This document shows, piece by piece, positions 1-11,650 of a stretch of 64,000 nt of DNA. Source of the stretch: Haliclona indistincta (lineage: Eukaryota > Porifera > Demospongiae > Haplosclerida > Chalinidae); assembly GCA_964017065.1 (NCBI GenBank), contig OZ024786.1, positions 7,135,047 through 7,199,046 of the forward strand. The letters run 5' to 3'. A program made the translations under genes and the position numbers. Numbering within the stretch: the stretch's first letter is position 1; each line of letters begins with the position of its first letter. The notes beneath the pieces were generated by a model, which ran no database searches, was not told the origin of the DNA, and saw only the letters and a program-made list of their open reading frames with translations.

Positions 1-65
1 TAGTTTTTAGCGAGCATGAAGAAATGTTTGCGACAGACAGACGGACAGACAACACGATTACTGTA

Positions 66-93
66 TGCCTCGTGGCTCCGCCCACCGAGGCAT
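66..93. repeat. Short hairpin repeat, copy 1
   Basis: Near-palindrome with arms GCCTCGTGG and CCACCGAGGC. The right half, GCCCACCGAGGCATAAT, recurs at 38711-38727, so this looks like an end or core of a dispersed small element. The family is not identified. Confidence 0.5.
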
Positions 94-388
94 AATGAGT
101 TCAGCTCGAGTTAAAACAAGAGATTTGCAAAGGCAAATACAGTAGATATATATACTTGCAACCAAAATAGCAATTGAGGCGTCGAAAGAGCAGTTGATAT
201 TAAATCAAGTCATACTTACAAATTGTATCTACTTCAGAGAGATGCTGATCCGAACGGGCTCAGAGGGAAGCGCTGTTCTTATGTCCGTTGGTTCTGTACG
301 TGTGTCAAGACGTTTATTTTAGTAGCACTATTCTTCATTATTTTGGTTGCAGCGACCAACTTTTTGATTAGTGTATAGCTAGCTCATT
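94..388. other. No gene seen
   Basis: AT-rich sequence upstream of the Mutator-like fragment. No splice-bounded coding exon or clear promoter motif was recognised. Confidence 0.5.
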
Positions 389-871
389 ATGTCCCTGCGT
401 GCTAAACTAGACACCGTGGTCAGTGAAGATAGTAGTTGTCCTTCCGACAGCACAGCTGCTGTCACCGAAAATGAAGATAAGCACGATAAAGATTTTGTCT
501 TCGATACTCCCATCAGGAGAAGTACGGAATTTTCTTTTGGCAACGGTCCGTTTCTTTGTCAAAAATTACAACATCTCATTGACCAAATCAATAAGACCTC
601 TCGCTGCAATACTGAAAATTGTAATGGGCAGTTAAAACCGGTCAGCGTTCAGATGGCCGGGTTCGGTGGCACCGTTAGAATAAACTACGGTTGCACTGGT
701 TGTATTGAACGCCGGCTGACCTTTGACAGCTCTGCGGTGACTGCACACGATCAACCTGATCTTAGTCTTGCACTTCAGATTGGTTTCGTTGTTGCAGGTT
801 GTAGCTATGCTCAGTATAACAAGGTTCTAGCTGAGGCGCTGTTAGTTTTGGGCAAGTTAACTAGAGTTTAG
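389..871 (+). pseudogene. Mutator-like transposase N-terminal fragment
   Basis: An open frame of 160 codons with ATG start. Residues 1-55 are Ser/Asp/Glu-rich and look disordered. From about residue 70 there is a cysteine pattern (CNTENCNG, then CTGC about 30 residues later), followed by a run containing ALQIGF and AGCSYAQYNKVL. This order resembles the zinc-binding N-terminal part of Mutator-like transposase proteins that are multi-copy in sponges and cnidarians; that link is from memory. The frame ends soon after LVLGK where the family normally continues for hundreds of residues, and no catalytic DDE part follows, so it is a truncated copy. A host gene with this domain alone is the alternative. 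Confidence 0.5.
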
Positions 872-1405
872 AGTTAGAGTTTGCAAAAGCATGTTTCCAT
901 TTCTTGAACAGCCACAAGAAAAACAGCTAAAACTGCTTGGTTTTTGCTCGATCATACTAGTACACTGTGTCAAGGTACAGTACATGCACTATGGTATCAA
1001 ACAACACTGGATAATGACCCTGATTGAACAATAATTATAATCAAACATTGCGTGACTGCTACAGAATTTCAGCAAACAAGAGCAGCTTCTGGTAGCCAAC
1101 AGCTTAAAATCTTGGCTCTCTTGATCGTGAATCTTGGGAGGAAATGTTTGTTTGTAAAGTCTTCAGCCCTCAAAGCGATATTCCATCGTTTAGTAGGGAA
1201 GTATGAGCTAGTCAAGTGCACAAAGAAGCGAATTTGTTGTGCTCATATGCACAACGAATGCAGTACCGTCAGTGCTGCGGTGATGTTATTGATACTTATT
1301 GCACCTAAAATGGTTTATAATCTCTAAACTGTGATTAGTTCTGTTCAGACTCTCGCCAATCTCTCCATTCGTTATCACAGGTGTTTATGTAATATACTGT
1401 ACATC
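872..1405. other. No convincing gene
   Basis: Contains a 48-codon open frame from the ATG near 890 and a 91-codon frame at 1052-1327, neither with recognisable motifs. Possibly decayed continuation of the preceding transposon copy. Confidence 0.35.
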
Positions 1406-2233
1406 AAGGGGTGGTGACTACAAAATAAATTATACTGTACTTTGAGCTGTGACCGCAGTCAAAATGTCAGTCAACAGTCAAAGGACCTCTGGCATGTACA
1501 AGTCAGCCGTCATGTGATGCCTAGTTAATAGCCACGCCAATGATGTACGTAGTCAACAAATTCATCGTGCAGTCAACGGTCAAACTAGAAATATTGACGG
1601 TCAAAAATTTTGACAGCGGCAAGTGCGTATAGAAAAAGAGGGCATGTAACTCTCAATCACTCCCGTAGGATATCGAAATATTTATTGTTACTAAAAATAA
1701 ACTTCAATTAAGCTCCGTATACCTTTAGTATACAATGCCTACGTCAAAGCGTGCGTGGAGATCACTTAACCACAGACTGCAGCAGAGGTCCTTGCAGGTA
1801 ACTTAGCACATGTAGCGACACCAAAGCAGTACAAATCTCTAACGTTTGCCTTCGTATACAGCTGTAAACGATTGTTAGCTGCTAGACAGCGCCATACTCG
1901 ACGCATGATTCTACATAAGTAGCTTACCGTCGTTCTTCGGTCTGTTGTCGACTATCGTTGCCCGTTACTTCGATACACGCTAGCGACGACTTCTCAGCAG
2001 CAAAACTGGCTAGCTAAGTCCACGATAAGCCTCTGACACAAAGCCTGCAGTCATAGGCCGCCGCCCTCTTTCTCTCGACGTCAGCAATTGATGGATGTGG
2101 TTTCTAATTTTAGTAACAATAAATATTTCGATATCCTACGGGAGTGATTGAGAGTTACATGCCCTCTTTTTCTATACGCCCTTGACAGCAGTCACGGCTC
2201 GAAGTACAGTATACATTGGAGTCACCACCCCTT
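1406..2233. mobile_element. Non-autonomous DNA element with long TIRs
   Basis: The ends are inverted: AAGGGGTGGTGAC at 1406 and GTCACCACCCCTT ending at 2233. The right arm (2098-2233) pairs with two left blocks, 1406-1465 and 1622-1702; the left arm carries about 156 extra bases (1466-1621) rich in CAGTCAA-type repeats. The core between about 1703 and 2097 has no coding frame. The GGTGGYGACTC end motif recurs near 8850 and 24190, so this is a family. Superfamily not assigned; no clean target-site duplication was found. Confidence 0.75.
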
Positions 2234-2361
2234 AGTACATGCCGTATAGAGGCAAACAAGCACAAATACAAGAGGTCAATATCACTAGATTGCTTACGAT
2301 TGCCGGCATCGGCACAATACAGCAACATTAACACTGTTTGCCACGGAAAAAAACAAACTAG
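2213..2361. repeat. Dispersed repeat, copy 1
   Basis: Begins with the GGAGTCACCACCCC end of the preceding element and runs to AAACAAACTAGA. A diverged copy lies at 8838-8980 in the same orientation. Confidence 0.75.
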
Positions 2362-2852
2362 AGTTCGTATGGAACACATACCCGGGACGCAGACACCGCA
2401 CAACATGTTCTCGACTCATGCCATAGAGTCATAGACTATATAGACTATGTAACCGGGACTGGAAACGGTCGAAAATTTGGTTACACTCCTAGTTGCGCGG
2501 GAACGATTAACAATGCACTTTAATTGATGCAGCAGCGAGCTCGGTCCGTCTGAGCGCGTTCGTCTACAAAAATCACGATGTCGATGTTCGACGGCAGAAG
2601 AATACTCGCTTGTTAGCAGTATCTTGTTGTCGAAAAGCCCTGAGTGGCTGTATTTTCCATCATGGCTGCTTGATTCTTGCAAGACACGCCTTTATCGTGA
2701 CGTCGTCGCTGAGATGTGCAAAACGCTTTCATCACGATACGTAAGATATCTCACGTGCTGGTCACGTTACTTTCCCGAGAGTGTTTCTACAGTGGCAATT
2801 GGCATTGGACACTCTCTGTAAGGTATTATGTACTCTTGATAGTACAGTGTAT
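2362..2852. other. No gene seen
   Basis: Several overlapping open frames of 65-90 codons on both strands but without motifs, splice logic or mutual support; treated as non-coding. Confidence 0.4.
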
Positions 2853-3001
2853 ACAAGAAATAAAAAGATTTCTAACGAAATCAAAAGGATGTAGGGATGA
2901 AGAAATCTGTCACTGGCCCACAATGTAAACCAACAAGGAACCAGAATGGAATGGTAACACGATTGACTGGATAGTAGACCATGCATCCCTACATCAGTGG
3001 C
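2853..3001 (+). repeat. Left arm of 149-bp perfect inverted repeat
   Basis: Reverse complement of 3054-3202 with no mismatch found by eye; the loop is 52 bases (3002-3053). A transcript through both arms could form a long double-stranded RNA. Confidence 0.9.
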
Positions 3002-3053
3002 TGCTTAAGGCCAAGAAGGCTGGTGTTGACTGAGATCGATTCCATTATGTTTA

Positions 3054-3202
3054 GCCACTGATGTAGGGATGCATGGTCTACTATCCAGTCAATCGTGTTA
3101 CCATTCCATTCTGGTTCCTTGTTGGTTTACATTGTGGGCCAGTGACAGATTTCTTCATCCCTACATCCTTTTGATTTCGTTAGAAATCTTTTTATTTCTT
3201 GT
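3054..3202 (-). repeat. Right arm of 149-bp perfect inverted repeat
   Basis: Pairs with 2853-3001. Differs from the matching arm of copy 2 (43074-43223) at about 17 positions plus two small indels, all mirrored in this copy's left arm. Confidence 0.9.
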
Positions 3203-3985
3203 TTGCGTACTTTTTTCTTGTTCAGTCAAATTTTTGGTCAGTTTAGGATCATGTATGTACTGAATCTCTTTGTTTCATCCATTAGTTTGGGTTTGCTGTA
3301 GTTAAGGTTTTCTTTATGTGAGTTTTGCTCATAATATTATTATTCTAAACTAGCTCACCCACGCATGCTACACTTGCATACGAGCCCCACCCACTTTTTG
3401 TTAAGACATTTCTACACGGCTGTTATATTGTCTGGCAAGCAGCAGAATGGTAATTCTACTCGCTGAGTTGTACTTCGGAGACTCCAGGCTCCAATATGAG
3501 CTCTCCATGCGGCGATACTCTACTCCTAGTAATCGCGTGATCTGTCACATGCGTATTGCGCAATCACAAGATGGCGTCTAACACTTAGCTGACAACTGAT
3601 CGTGATCGTGAACTCGTCGAATTTATATAGTCGTTTCGCTAAAAACTAAGTTCAAAAGGCACCTGCCAGGAGAATTTCACGGGTGTTCGTGAGTGTTTCG
3701 TGCCAGGCAGTGCTCGCGTAAAGGCGCTAGACGAGTTGAAGAAAGAAGAAAGAAAGAAGAAGAAGAAAGCGAAGATGACGAAACTCAATTTTCACCGTTT
3801 TCTGGTTCGTCACTTTAGTAACATTTTCGGGCTCTCTTATGGCTATTGCGAGGATGGGGCAACGCCAGAGAGCAGATCTAAGTGTTTTTGGACATACAAA
3901 TTCACCACAAGGTGAAATATCAGCGTTTGAACGCTAATACATTGCATTGTAGCCGCCATCTTGTTTTCCGTTCATCCCTATACAT

Positions 3986-4009
3986 AGGGAGGCACTACCG
4001 TGCCTCCCT
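3986..4009 (+). repeat. Terminal hairpin of foldback element copy 1
   Basis: Stem AGGGAGGCA / TGCCTCCCT with loop CTACCG, followed by AA then T. In copy 2 (43649-43672) the stem is AGGGAGACA / TGTCTCCCT, so one G-C pair is replaced by A-T on both sides. Confidence 0.8.
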
Positions 4010-4060
4010 AATAGTTAGGAAAAAAATAAACAAGTAAAGGCCCTAGGACAACAAGGTACA

Positions 4061-4673
4061 TTAAGGTGACGGGGTAGTGTTTAACTAATTAATTATTCAT
4101 AAAATAAATACAAACACTGTCGAAATGAAATGCGCAAGAACGCTATGAAGGCGATCCATGGGTGCACTGAAGACAGTTCTTTTGAGGAGCGCGACAGCTG
4201 TGACAACCCAGCGCTAAAGTTGGGCAGCAAGCAGCCAAAACCTGAGAGATGTGAAATTCTATTTTTGTCGTCAAATTTTGCGAAGGTTTTGACTAAGAAA
4301 TGGAAGAGTTTGTCGCTAACCAACACTTCTGCATCCATGCGAGGGCCCCGAGTATGTTTTGCAAGTAATCCAATAAGTCATTCTGGAGAAAAAAGCCCAT
4401 AAGAGTATTTTGAGATGCCTCACAGCTAGTATTTTGGCAACAACTGCCGTCATAACTCACCGACAGGTGGCTTCTGGGCGATGTTTATACTTTGGGGCCT
4501 GTAAAAGGCCATGCACAAACGAAACATTCAGGTTTACTGATAGCAAGCAAGCGCTGTTCGCAAATTTTGACGATGAAAAAGTTGCTCATGGTTCGCAGCC
4601 ATTTTACATTGCCGTGGTTCTATGCTAATTATATTCATAACCACGTGGGCGGAATTGTACCCTGTCACCTTAA
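4061..4673. mobile_element. TTAA-flanked non-autonomous element A
   Basis: Starts TTAAGGTGACGGGGTA and ends TACCCTGTCACCTTAA, giving inverted ends flanked by TTAA, the target used by piggyBac-type transposases. No transposase is encoded. Internal sequence around 4130-4230 is similar to 5448-5540 of element B, so A is a shorter relative of B. The piggyBac link rests on the TTAA only. Confidence 0.65.
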
Positions 4674-5995
4674 GGTGGCGGGTTACCGTTCGCCCACGCG
4701 TTTATGTAATAATATTTATTACCGCAATAAACGCATTATAACGTCATCAAGTGCGCGCTAATAAAGATGTGCTGATGAATAAAGCTGAAAGACTAGCTTG
4801 ACTATGACTGGTGATGCTGCGCTAGCACTCAGCATTAGTTTGCTCTGGGGCACTACCATCTGATATAAACCGCCAAGTACAAACAGCTGATGCCCGCTGC
4901 GTCATACACGCTGCAAAATATTATTCATGGAAGAATGGGTGGAGCTCGCAATGAACCAAATGCAGAGATCTGAGTCAGATTTTTCTTACCAAATTTTGGA
5001 TGCTGTGGAGAGACCTGTGTTTTCTGACTAGTACCTACTTGTAGACCGAGTACTTACGGAGGGATTGAAACAGTTTTGTTTTTAAATTCGACCTACAGAG
5101 GATTTGGTGAAGCTTTGTATGCGGGACATTGACGCACTCTCTCCGTTTATCAACGATAACTTACAATTCAAGAATGGTAGCCAACCAAGACTGTTTCAAT
5201 CGCTCGAGGACATTGCTGGCTTCAAATAAGACGCTTGTCATAGATTAGCTAACGCTACACATCGCGTTATTTGGTGAGAAAAATTGCTACAGCGTTCCTG
5301 GGATTGTGCGCACCTAGCGCTGTGCAGATTTTGCCAAGAATCGCTATGTATGTGAAGACGCACGTTATGATGCTTCACAGCGAGTTTTGCGCTGTTTGTT
5401 CTTCTCTGTCAGATGTTTCAGCAAAAACAAAATATTATATAAATAATGAAAAGCGCTAGAACACCATAAAGGCGATCCATGGACGCACCAAAGACTGCTC
5501 TTTTGAAGAGCGCGAGAGCTGTAAAAATCCAGAGCTAAAGCTAAGCGGCAGTGGGCAAAGCGTGTGGGGTAGTAAATTTCGATTTTCGACGTCAAGTTTT
5601 ACAGAAACTGTACGAAAGAAACGCCAAAGTTTGCTGCTAACCGTTGCTTCTGAGTCTACCACAGGGCCTGAATGTGTTTGTGAGGTATTCTGGTAAGCGA
5701 TTTCAGAGTAAGGCGGCGATCAGTCCCGATTGTAGGTCTTTTGTGCCACTCGTTTGGCAACAACCAGCGCCATAACTCACGCGTTTTCGATTTCCAGACG
5801 AAGATTTTACTTTCCTGCCCTGCCTATTGATCTGTACAAATGGAAAAGTCGAGGTATATGGCCAGCAGGTAAGCGTCCTTTGCAAATTTTGACGTCGAAA
5901 AAGTAGCTCATAGATCGCAGCCATTTTACATTACCGTGGTTCTATACTAATTATATTCATAACCACGTGGGCGGAATTGTACCCCGTCACCTTAA
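4670..5995. mobile_element. TTAA-flanked non-autonomous element B
   Basis: Starts TTAAGGTGGCGGGTTACC and ends GTACCCCGTCACCTTAA. It shares the TTAA at 4670-4673 with the end of element A. Its right 550 bases match element A; its left half is unique. Open frames inside are short and unsupported. Confidence 0.6.
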
Positions 5996-6631
5996 ACTAC
6001 ATGAGCAGGCAAGGGCGGTGATACACGTAAGCACACAATACCGTAAATTGCTCTTACTGGGAACTTCAGTTATTAGAAAGCCATCAATTATCCGGTCGAG
6101 CAAGGCTCCCCAGCACTGAAAGTGTCATCACAGGACGATAAATTCAGTGAACTAATGACAGACAGTGTCTTTGTGCTGATTTTCGAGCAGTAAGTTGCTT
6201 AACCCTTTAATTACTAAATTATTTTGCTAAAAATTAGACTCTCTCAATTGGCTGTTTGTCTTGCAAATTTCTACAAAATGCAGTACGCTAGCTGTTCCAA
6301 ACTGGCACCATTTTTCTCCTGGCATGTCAAGGTTTACGACCATGTACTAAAGTCCAAGTTGACCATTCCCACTTCGGAGCTGAAGCCGCTTAAGTGTTGC
6401 AACCTCGTCGTTTTTGGCTAATTTTGGTCTTCATTTAGCCCTGGTGACTAATACAAATACCTGGTGTTGTCCAGGTGAGCAGACAGTACAGCTTAGAGCA
6501 TTGCTTTGCCAAAGTATGCATTTCCGGGCATCATGAAGCCCTAAAAGTGCAAAAATTTCGTCGCAGTCTTGGTTTCACTTTTCTAGGACACTTTTCACAC
6601 TAGCTATGACATATACAGCGGTTTGCAGAGA
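5996..6631. other. No gene seen
   Basis: Only a 65-codon open frame at 6224-6421 without motifs; treated as non-coding. Confidence 0.4.
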
Positions 6632-6720
6632 CCTTGCACCACGAAAAGCGACAAGCAATCACGTGCGTCATTGAATTTCTATTGCGCACGTGATCGCTTG
6701 TCGCTTTTCGTGGTGCAAGG
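6632..6720. repeat. Short foldback hairpin
   Basis: Arms of 36 bases (6632-6667 and 6685-6720) with one mismatch and a 17-base loop. The outer ends read CCTTGCACCACG and CGTGGTGCAAGG. Probably a tiny MITE; no relatives were seen in the window. Confidence 0.8.
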
Positions 6721-7508
6721 GGACGGACATGGTTTTTAAATTATGATCACGTGTGCATGTCTTGCATGCTTCGTTGAGCCTGAGCAAGCTGCTTGTCAAT
6801 ACAAAATGTATGGTGGGTTACTGTGCAGCTTTTCTTGCAACGCCCGCATGATATTCTCCTATGTTATCACCTGCAATGGCACTCTTTGGGACATACAGAC
6901 TTGTTTCTACTTACACTTACAGTTTAGAGTTTGGTGCACTGTCAGTAGGTAACTGTCAGGAGCTCTTCTTCCGTTGTTACAAACACTACATGGCTTCTTG
7001 AGCGCCGGGAGCATTGCTTGTGACATGGTATAGCCTCTGTAGTTATGCTGACGCGTTTTGTGCGGTATGCAGTACTAGCAGTGGTCGTCACAGTGCTGCA
7101 CACTTGCTCAGCTCATAGCAGTGTTCTGATATATGGGATCGCAGCTTTAATCGATTAATGCTGATGTTTAGTGGTTCCACTTATTTGCAGCAAAGCAGTT
7201 CCAGCTAACTTTGCAAAAATAGCTCAAAAGCATTTCGCCATACTGACTGTCGGCTCGCTCAGGCTCATTCATGTGACATCCTGTCCATGTCCGACCCCCC
7301 TGCAAACCGCTGTATACCCAAAACACATAACCCTTCCGCATACTGCGCACGGGTAATAATTGTTCAAAAGAGAAGGAGTGCACCAGGTTTTATGGCGCTT
7401 TTTGAAGTGTAAGATCCAAACCTCCGTGTTTTTGACGACACACACATCCACACACATACATACCGACGCACCCGAATGCATAACCCTCCGATGCTTACGC
7501 GTCCCGGG
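6721..7508. other. No gene seen; CA-rich stretch
   Basis: Low-complexity CA-rich sequence lies around 7438-7465. Open frames here overlap on both strands and show no motif. Confidence 0.4.
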
Positions 7509-7935
7509 TAACAAACTAAACTCACCTTGTAGCCTTATACCCAAGTTAGGCTGCGCCAGATACTCGGCCAGATAGCGATCACGCGCCATTTTTCACTCAA
7601 GATCACGTGCCCTTGAATATACACACCTTCGATCTAGTCTGGCTATTATCAGTAGGCGTGGAGGGGCCGCGGCCAGACTAACCTTCGATCGTGCCAAGGC
7701 CACGCGCGGAGTTGTGAGACCACGCCTCCTAACAACTGCGCGGCCCGCGACAAACACTAGTGTAGGAACGCCCAAAATGGCGACTACATCGCTAAAAAGA
7801 ATTAAGCTTTGCTCGAAACTTTTTTATGGGACACCCCATTTTTAAGGTGAATACGACATCACCATTTGCAGTTCTTTCCAAAAAAAGGCAAAAAATCTAA
7901 AAAGTGGTTATCAACATCTGGAGACTTAAGCCTCC
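7509..7935. repeat. Dispersed direct repeat, copy 1
   Basis: Matches 8974-9358 in the same orientation, from AACAAACTAAACTCACC to ATCTGGAGACTTAA, with scattered substitutions and an internal difference near the CTCCAATAATACC segment. Includes the phrase GCCCAAAATGGCGACTAC. Non-coding by inspection. Confidence 0.85.
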
Positions 7936-8837
7936 ATTTGTCGAACCTAAATTTCATGCTAAAAACAGTATTTTCTACAGGTACTCAGGATGAAAATAGC
8001 AATTCCAACCTTGACTCAATTTTTTGGTAAAAAGATCACCTTTTTGGAAGAAGATTATTAACTAACCAAGATAGTTATTCAATGTTAAATTAATGAAAAT
8101 GAAGCATAAGCACTCGGTCTATGAAAATACGTTGGATATTTTCTGAGAAATGTATGGTTTTTGTGTTATGTGCCTCTCAATTTGAGATTTTATGCAATTT
8201 TCAACGACTTTTGACCATTTTTAAAAAATCAAGCGAATTTATGCCGTCCAAACCGTAACGTAAGATTCAAGGCAAAGGGTTCACGCGTTGTTTCCGACCA
8301 AGTGCGCATTCATACTTAGGTTCACGGAGAACTGCTCATACGAGATAGCGGACCCACTGTTCTACCGCATCTCTAACTCCAACCGTGCGGAAAACAGGGC
8401 GTGGCTGTATTCGACCTCATGCTCGTGCTCGGTCAGGATCAGGTACGAAGCTTTGGCAGGGGGGGGCAGGGTGCAGCGTAGCCGGCCTAAGCCCATTCTC
8501 ACGTGAGTAACACATGTTCAGAACTGTTCATAGATCTGTTTCTCTGTGCTCGGTGCTCAGTTAGACGTTAGGTGAGTGCGCGATGCTCTGGTATTCAATA
8601 TGTACTCCTGAATGTATTGTTTAGGTCAATTTCTGCCTTGTCCTTTTTGTCTAACACGAGGCCTAGCATAATCTCTAAACTGTGATTGGTAAACGTCGCG
8701 TCCTGTTCAGACTCTGGTAAGAGAATCTTGCTTTTGTATGTCTATTAGTTCCTGTGCGCGTGTACATTATCGCTCCAGTAACTCCACTTTGGTGGCAATT
8801 TTCAGCATCAAAACTGCGTGATTGCTGCCTTGTTCAT
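7936..8837. other. No convincing gene
   Basis: Holds a 72-codon open frame at 8288-8506 with a GC-richer composition than its surroundings, but no motif or splice pattern was recognised. Confidence 0.35.
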
Positions 8838-8980
8838 ACATTGGAGTCGCCACCCCTTAATTGATACATGCCGTACAGAGGCAAGCAAGCACAAATACAA
8901 GAGCTCTAGATTGCTTACGATTGCCGGCATCAGCACAATACAGCAACATTAACGCTGTTTGGCACGATAAAAACAAACTA
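8838..8980. repeat. Dispersed repeat, copy 2
   Basis: Same family as 2213-2361; starts with the GGAGTCGCCACCCC end motif. It is directly followed by the second copy of the 7509-7935 repeat, suggesting both belong to one longer composite element. Confidence 0.75.
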
Positions 8981-9358
8981 AACTCACCTTGTATCCAAGT
9001 TAGGCTGCGCCATAATAGATAGTAACCACGCGCCATTTTCATTCTAGATCACGTGCCCTTGAATATATGCCACACCTTCTTGCCAACGCCCCTTATCAAC
9101 AGCGCGGCCCGCGCTTCGCTAGGGGGAGTTGTAGACCACACCTCCAATAATACCACCTAACAACTGCGCGGCCCGCGCCAAACACTAGTATAGGAACGCC
9201 CAAAATGGCGACTACACCGCTAAAAAGAATTAAGCTTTACTCGAAACTTTTCTATGGGACCCCCCCATTTTTAAGGTGAATACGACATCACCATTTGCAG
9301 TTCTTTCCAAAAAAGGCAAAAAATCTCAAAAGTGGTTATCAACATCTGGAGACTTAAA
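8974..9358. repeat. Dispersed direct repeat, copy 2
   Basis: Counterpart of 7509-7935 in the same orientation. Confidence 0.85.
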
Positions 9359-10274
9359 CCAGCAATACTACAAAAGAAAAATCGAATTTCTTGGCTCTGC
9401 GTGTCGTGCATCTAAAAACGCTCTCTGTCAATGCCTTGTCCTTCCTTAGATGTGTGCGATAGTGCGAGATTGGTTTCCAGAAACAATTCCACGGTAAGTT
9501 ATATCGGCTAGAAGACGCCGATCTGTCATCTTTCGTGGTTTCATACCCGTAGTGATTTTCGCGTTCAGTGTTGCATAATAGACTGCAGTCATAGTAGCCT
9601 TTACACTAGCGCTTGATTTACTTTGCTAACTACGATAGTTTCAGAGATACAACTCCTTGACAACTAATTTAAAAAATTAATTAAAATTGTGCGTGGGCGT
9701 GTGCCTGCACCCTTAACACAGAAGCTTGTAGGTTTCAAGTTCGGACAAATTGACCAGACAAACTTCATAATTATTTCTAACTCTGTCTTTTCTCTCTTTC
9801 TCTCTTTCCTGACACTATATCGTTTTAATGGGTGTGTATTTTAGCAGGTGATTTTAAGTACACTTTAATTTTATTTTAGTAGTAGTAGTAGTAGTAGTAG
9901 CTATTATATGTATTAGCTGTCATAATAATAGTTATAGTATTGGCACTTGTGGATGGTGAATGAGATCTCCCATTGACATGATATCACATTTCGCGATTCG
10001 AAGCCAAACAATTCGCCAATGTAGGTTGTCTGAATAAGCTGTAGGCATAGTTGTGAAAACAGCACATGTGCGAACTGCAAATTAGGAAAGTGGGCTGGGA
10101 CCAACTGGTAGGCCACTGCCCATTTCACAATTTTCGATTTCCAATTTCTCAAGTCAAGCAACCTGCAAAGCTCTGTATACAAGGCTATCTTTTAGCAATG
10201 GAATGCACAAATACTACTTGTAGCCCATTGAACTTGATTAATGTTTTATTAGAGGTTTTTCTTTTCAAATTAAT
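9359..10274. other. AT-rich, no gene seen; TAG microsatellite
   Basis: Mostly AT-rich sequence. A trinucleotide repeat, (AGT)n, occupies 9878-9900. No supported coding exon. Confidence 0.5.
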
Positions 10275-10525
10275 TTACCTCCTGTGTTGCTCTGTAACCT
10301 TGACTGGGTGATGGCTGACTGGCTGACTGGGTGATGCCTCCTGTTGATCAGTGGTGATAAGATAATCAGCATATTTCTCTCCATAGATGTCATTGATCCT
10401 CATGACCATGTCATACAGGTAACAGTACCCTGGTGTTTTTTTTCCCATTTTGTCCCTTCACATAGCAATACCAGAGCCCCCCTTTTTGTTCATGCTTCAC
10501 ATGCCGGAGCATGAACATGAGATTT
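10275..10525 (-). pseudogene. Coding exon of sponge-type family, homopolymer frameshift
   Basis: Read on the minus strand from an acceptor CTTCAG at 10526-10528. The first part contains RHVKHEQKGGLWYCYVKGQ; the second part contains YLYDMVMRINDIYGEKYADY and ends EQHRR plus TAA at 10275-10277. The two parts are in different frames and switch at a run of eight A near 10440; removing one A would join them. The composition is clearly protein-like and I recall similar sequence in multi-copy sponge proteins, function unknown. The shift may be a real inactivation or an assembly error. Confidence 0.55.
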
Positions 10526-11121
10526 CTGAAGGTAAAAGAATAAATATAGTTAACTCTTCATAGGGTACATATGCAGTTTCTCGGATAAAAAGTAAACATA
10601 ATTATCACTGTATTTTACTAGGTATCGCTTTATGTTTCATATGTGACTGAATTTATGAAAACCGACCATTTCGCCCAAAATTAAAAAATCGAACGTCCGT
10701 ATATTCCCTCTAGTAATCCGTATACGTATTTTTTGAATTCAACATCACAATAGTACTCTCGACAGTCTCTTGTAAGAAGAGTAAACTGTTGTTGGCTGGT
10801 ACTGAAGACTTGGGGTAGTCGATGCACTTGCAGTAGTATACTTCACTGCAGCAAGTACTGTTGGAGTACTTGCTGCTCAGACAGAATATAGCACTGCGTC
10901 ATACCTACTGCACTCCTAAAGACCACCAGGCACGGTTCTAGAAACCGTTTTTCTTGTGCTATTGATGAAAATGAATAGCCAATCTATAATAATTGTGCAG
11001 AAATAGATTATAAATGTGCTTCTCAAAAATAACTTGCCTTATAATTTTGAAAATGGGATAACAGTTAGCAATCATCACGATCACCACGCACTATGAGAAC
11101 AAATAATTTTTTAGCACTCAC

Positions 11122-11187
11122 CATGGTCAGAGGCAGATTGGGAGTTGACTTCTGTAGGGAGGTCATTGGGAGCAGAGATGTCTAGAT
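11122..11187 (-). CDS. Short internal exon, unknown protein
   Basis: Bounded by an AG acceptor (11188-11189) and a GTGAGT donor (11116-11121) on the minus strand, 66 bases, encoding a peptide with LDISAPNDLPTE. Probably part of the same decayed gene as the exon at 10275-10525, to which it lies upstream. Confidence 0.35.
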
Positions 11188-11511
11188 CTAGTATAGCATT
11201 AAAAAAGCACTAGTAATGACAGTGACTAATGACAGTGAACAGTTATAGTGAAAATGAACATAAATATTTAAAAATTTCTTGTCGAGCACTTCTAGTACTG
11301 CTATTTGTAGGTCTTAGGTCAGAGGCTGTTCAGGCTGCAAGTTGCAGTCATCGATTGCTTTAGGCAGCAGCAGTCTGCTAATAGCCTCCCACCTCTCGTC
11401 TATTTTTCATTTTTCCCAGTATCCCTTCTCCCAATATAAGCTCAAATTCAATGACTATCTGTAAAATAATTAACAAATTACTGGTAGTACAAAATTCGTA
11501 ACTATTTTTAC

Positions 11512-11650
11512 TCATCTGAAATCGTTCAACAAAGGTTGCTCGTTCAGTATCACAGTCGCATGCTTCTTGGAGAGCTTTGTAGAATTTCTCCTCTGAATGT
11601 GCGTTGTTTCCAATAACTTCTTTATTAGCTCTTCTCTAGGGAACCTTTTC
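11512..11650 (-). pseudogene. Possible SAMD3-like family exon remnant
   Basis: Minus-strand frame with RFPREELIKKLLETTHIQRR, then stop TGA at 11512-11514. The spacing of T, RR and a terminal P-L resembles the LMKRTFNYRR segment at 32216-32329. The resemblance is weak; it could be chance. Confidence 0.25.

Larger units (their letters stand above)
2853..4011 (+). mobile_element. Foldback element with 3' hairpin, copy 1
   Basis: A related copy occupies 42840-43674. Both start with a roughly 150-bp inverted repeat, share a diverged middle that includes GCATACGAGCCCC and GTAGCCGCCAT, and end in a short hairpin followed by CTAA and then T. This copy has about 370 extra bases (about 3560-3945) containing a Lys-rich 71-codon frame with no recognised domain. 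A 3' hairpin followed by CTRR and T is a Helitron hallmark, but the 5' end is a foldback rather than TC, so a Helitron-related assignment is only a hypothesis. Confidence 0.7.

Noticed and set aside
2416..2986. Overlapping 65-90 codon frames on both strands
   Set aside because: No motifs, and part is simply the foldback arm read twice (2762-2986 and 3069-3263 give the same peptide).
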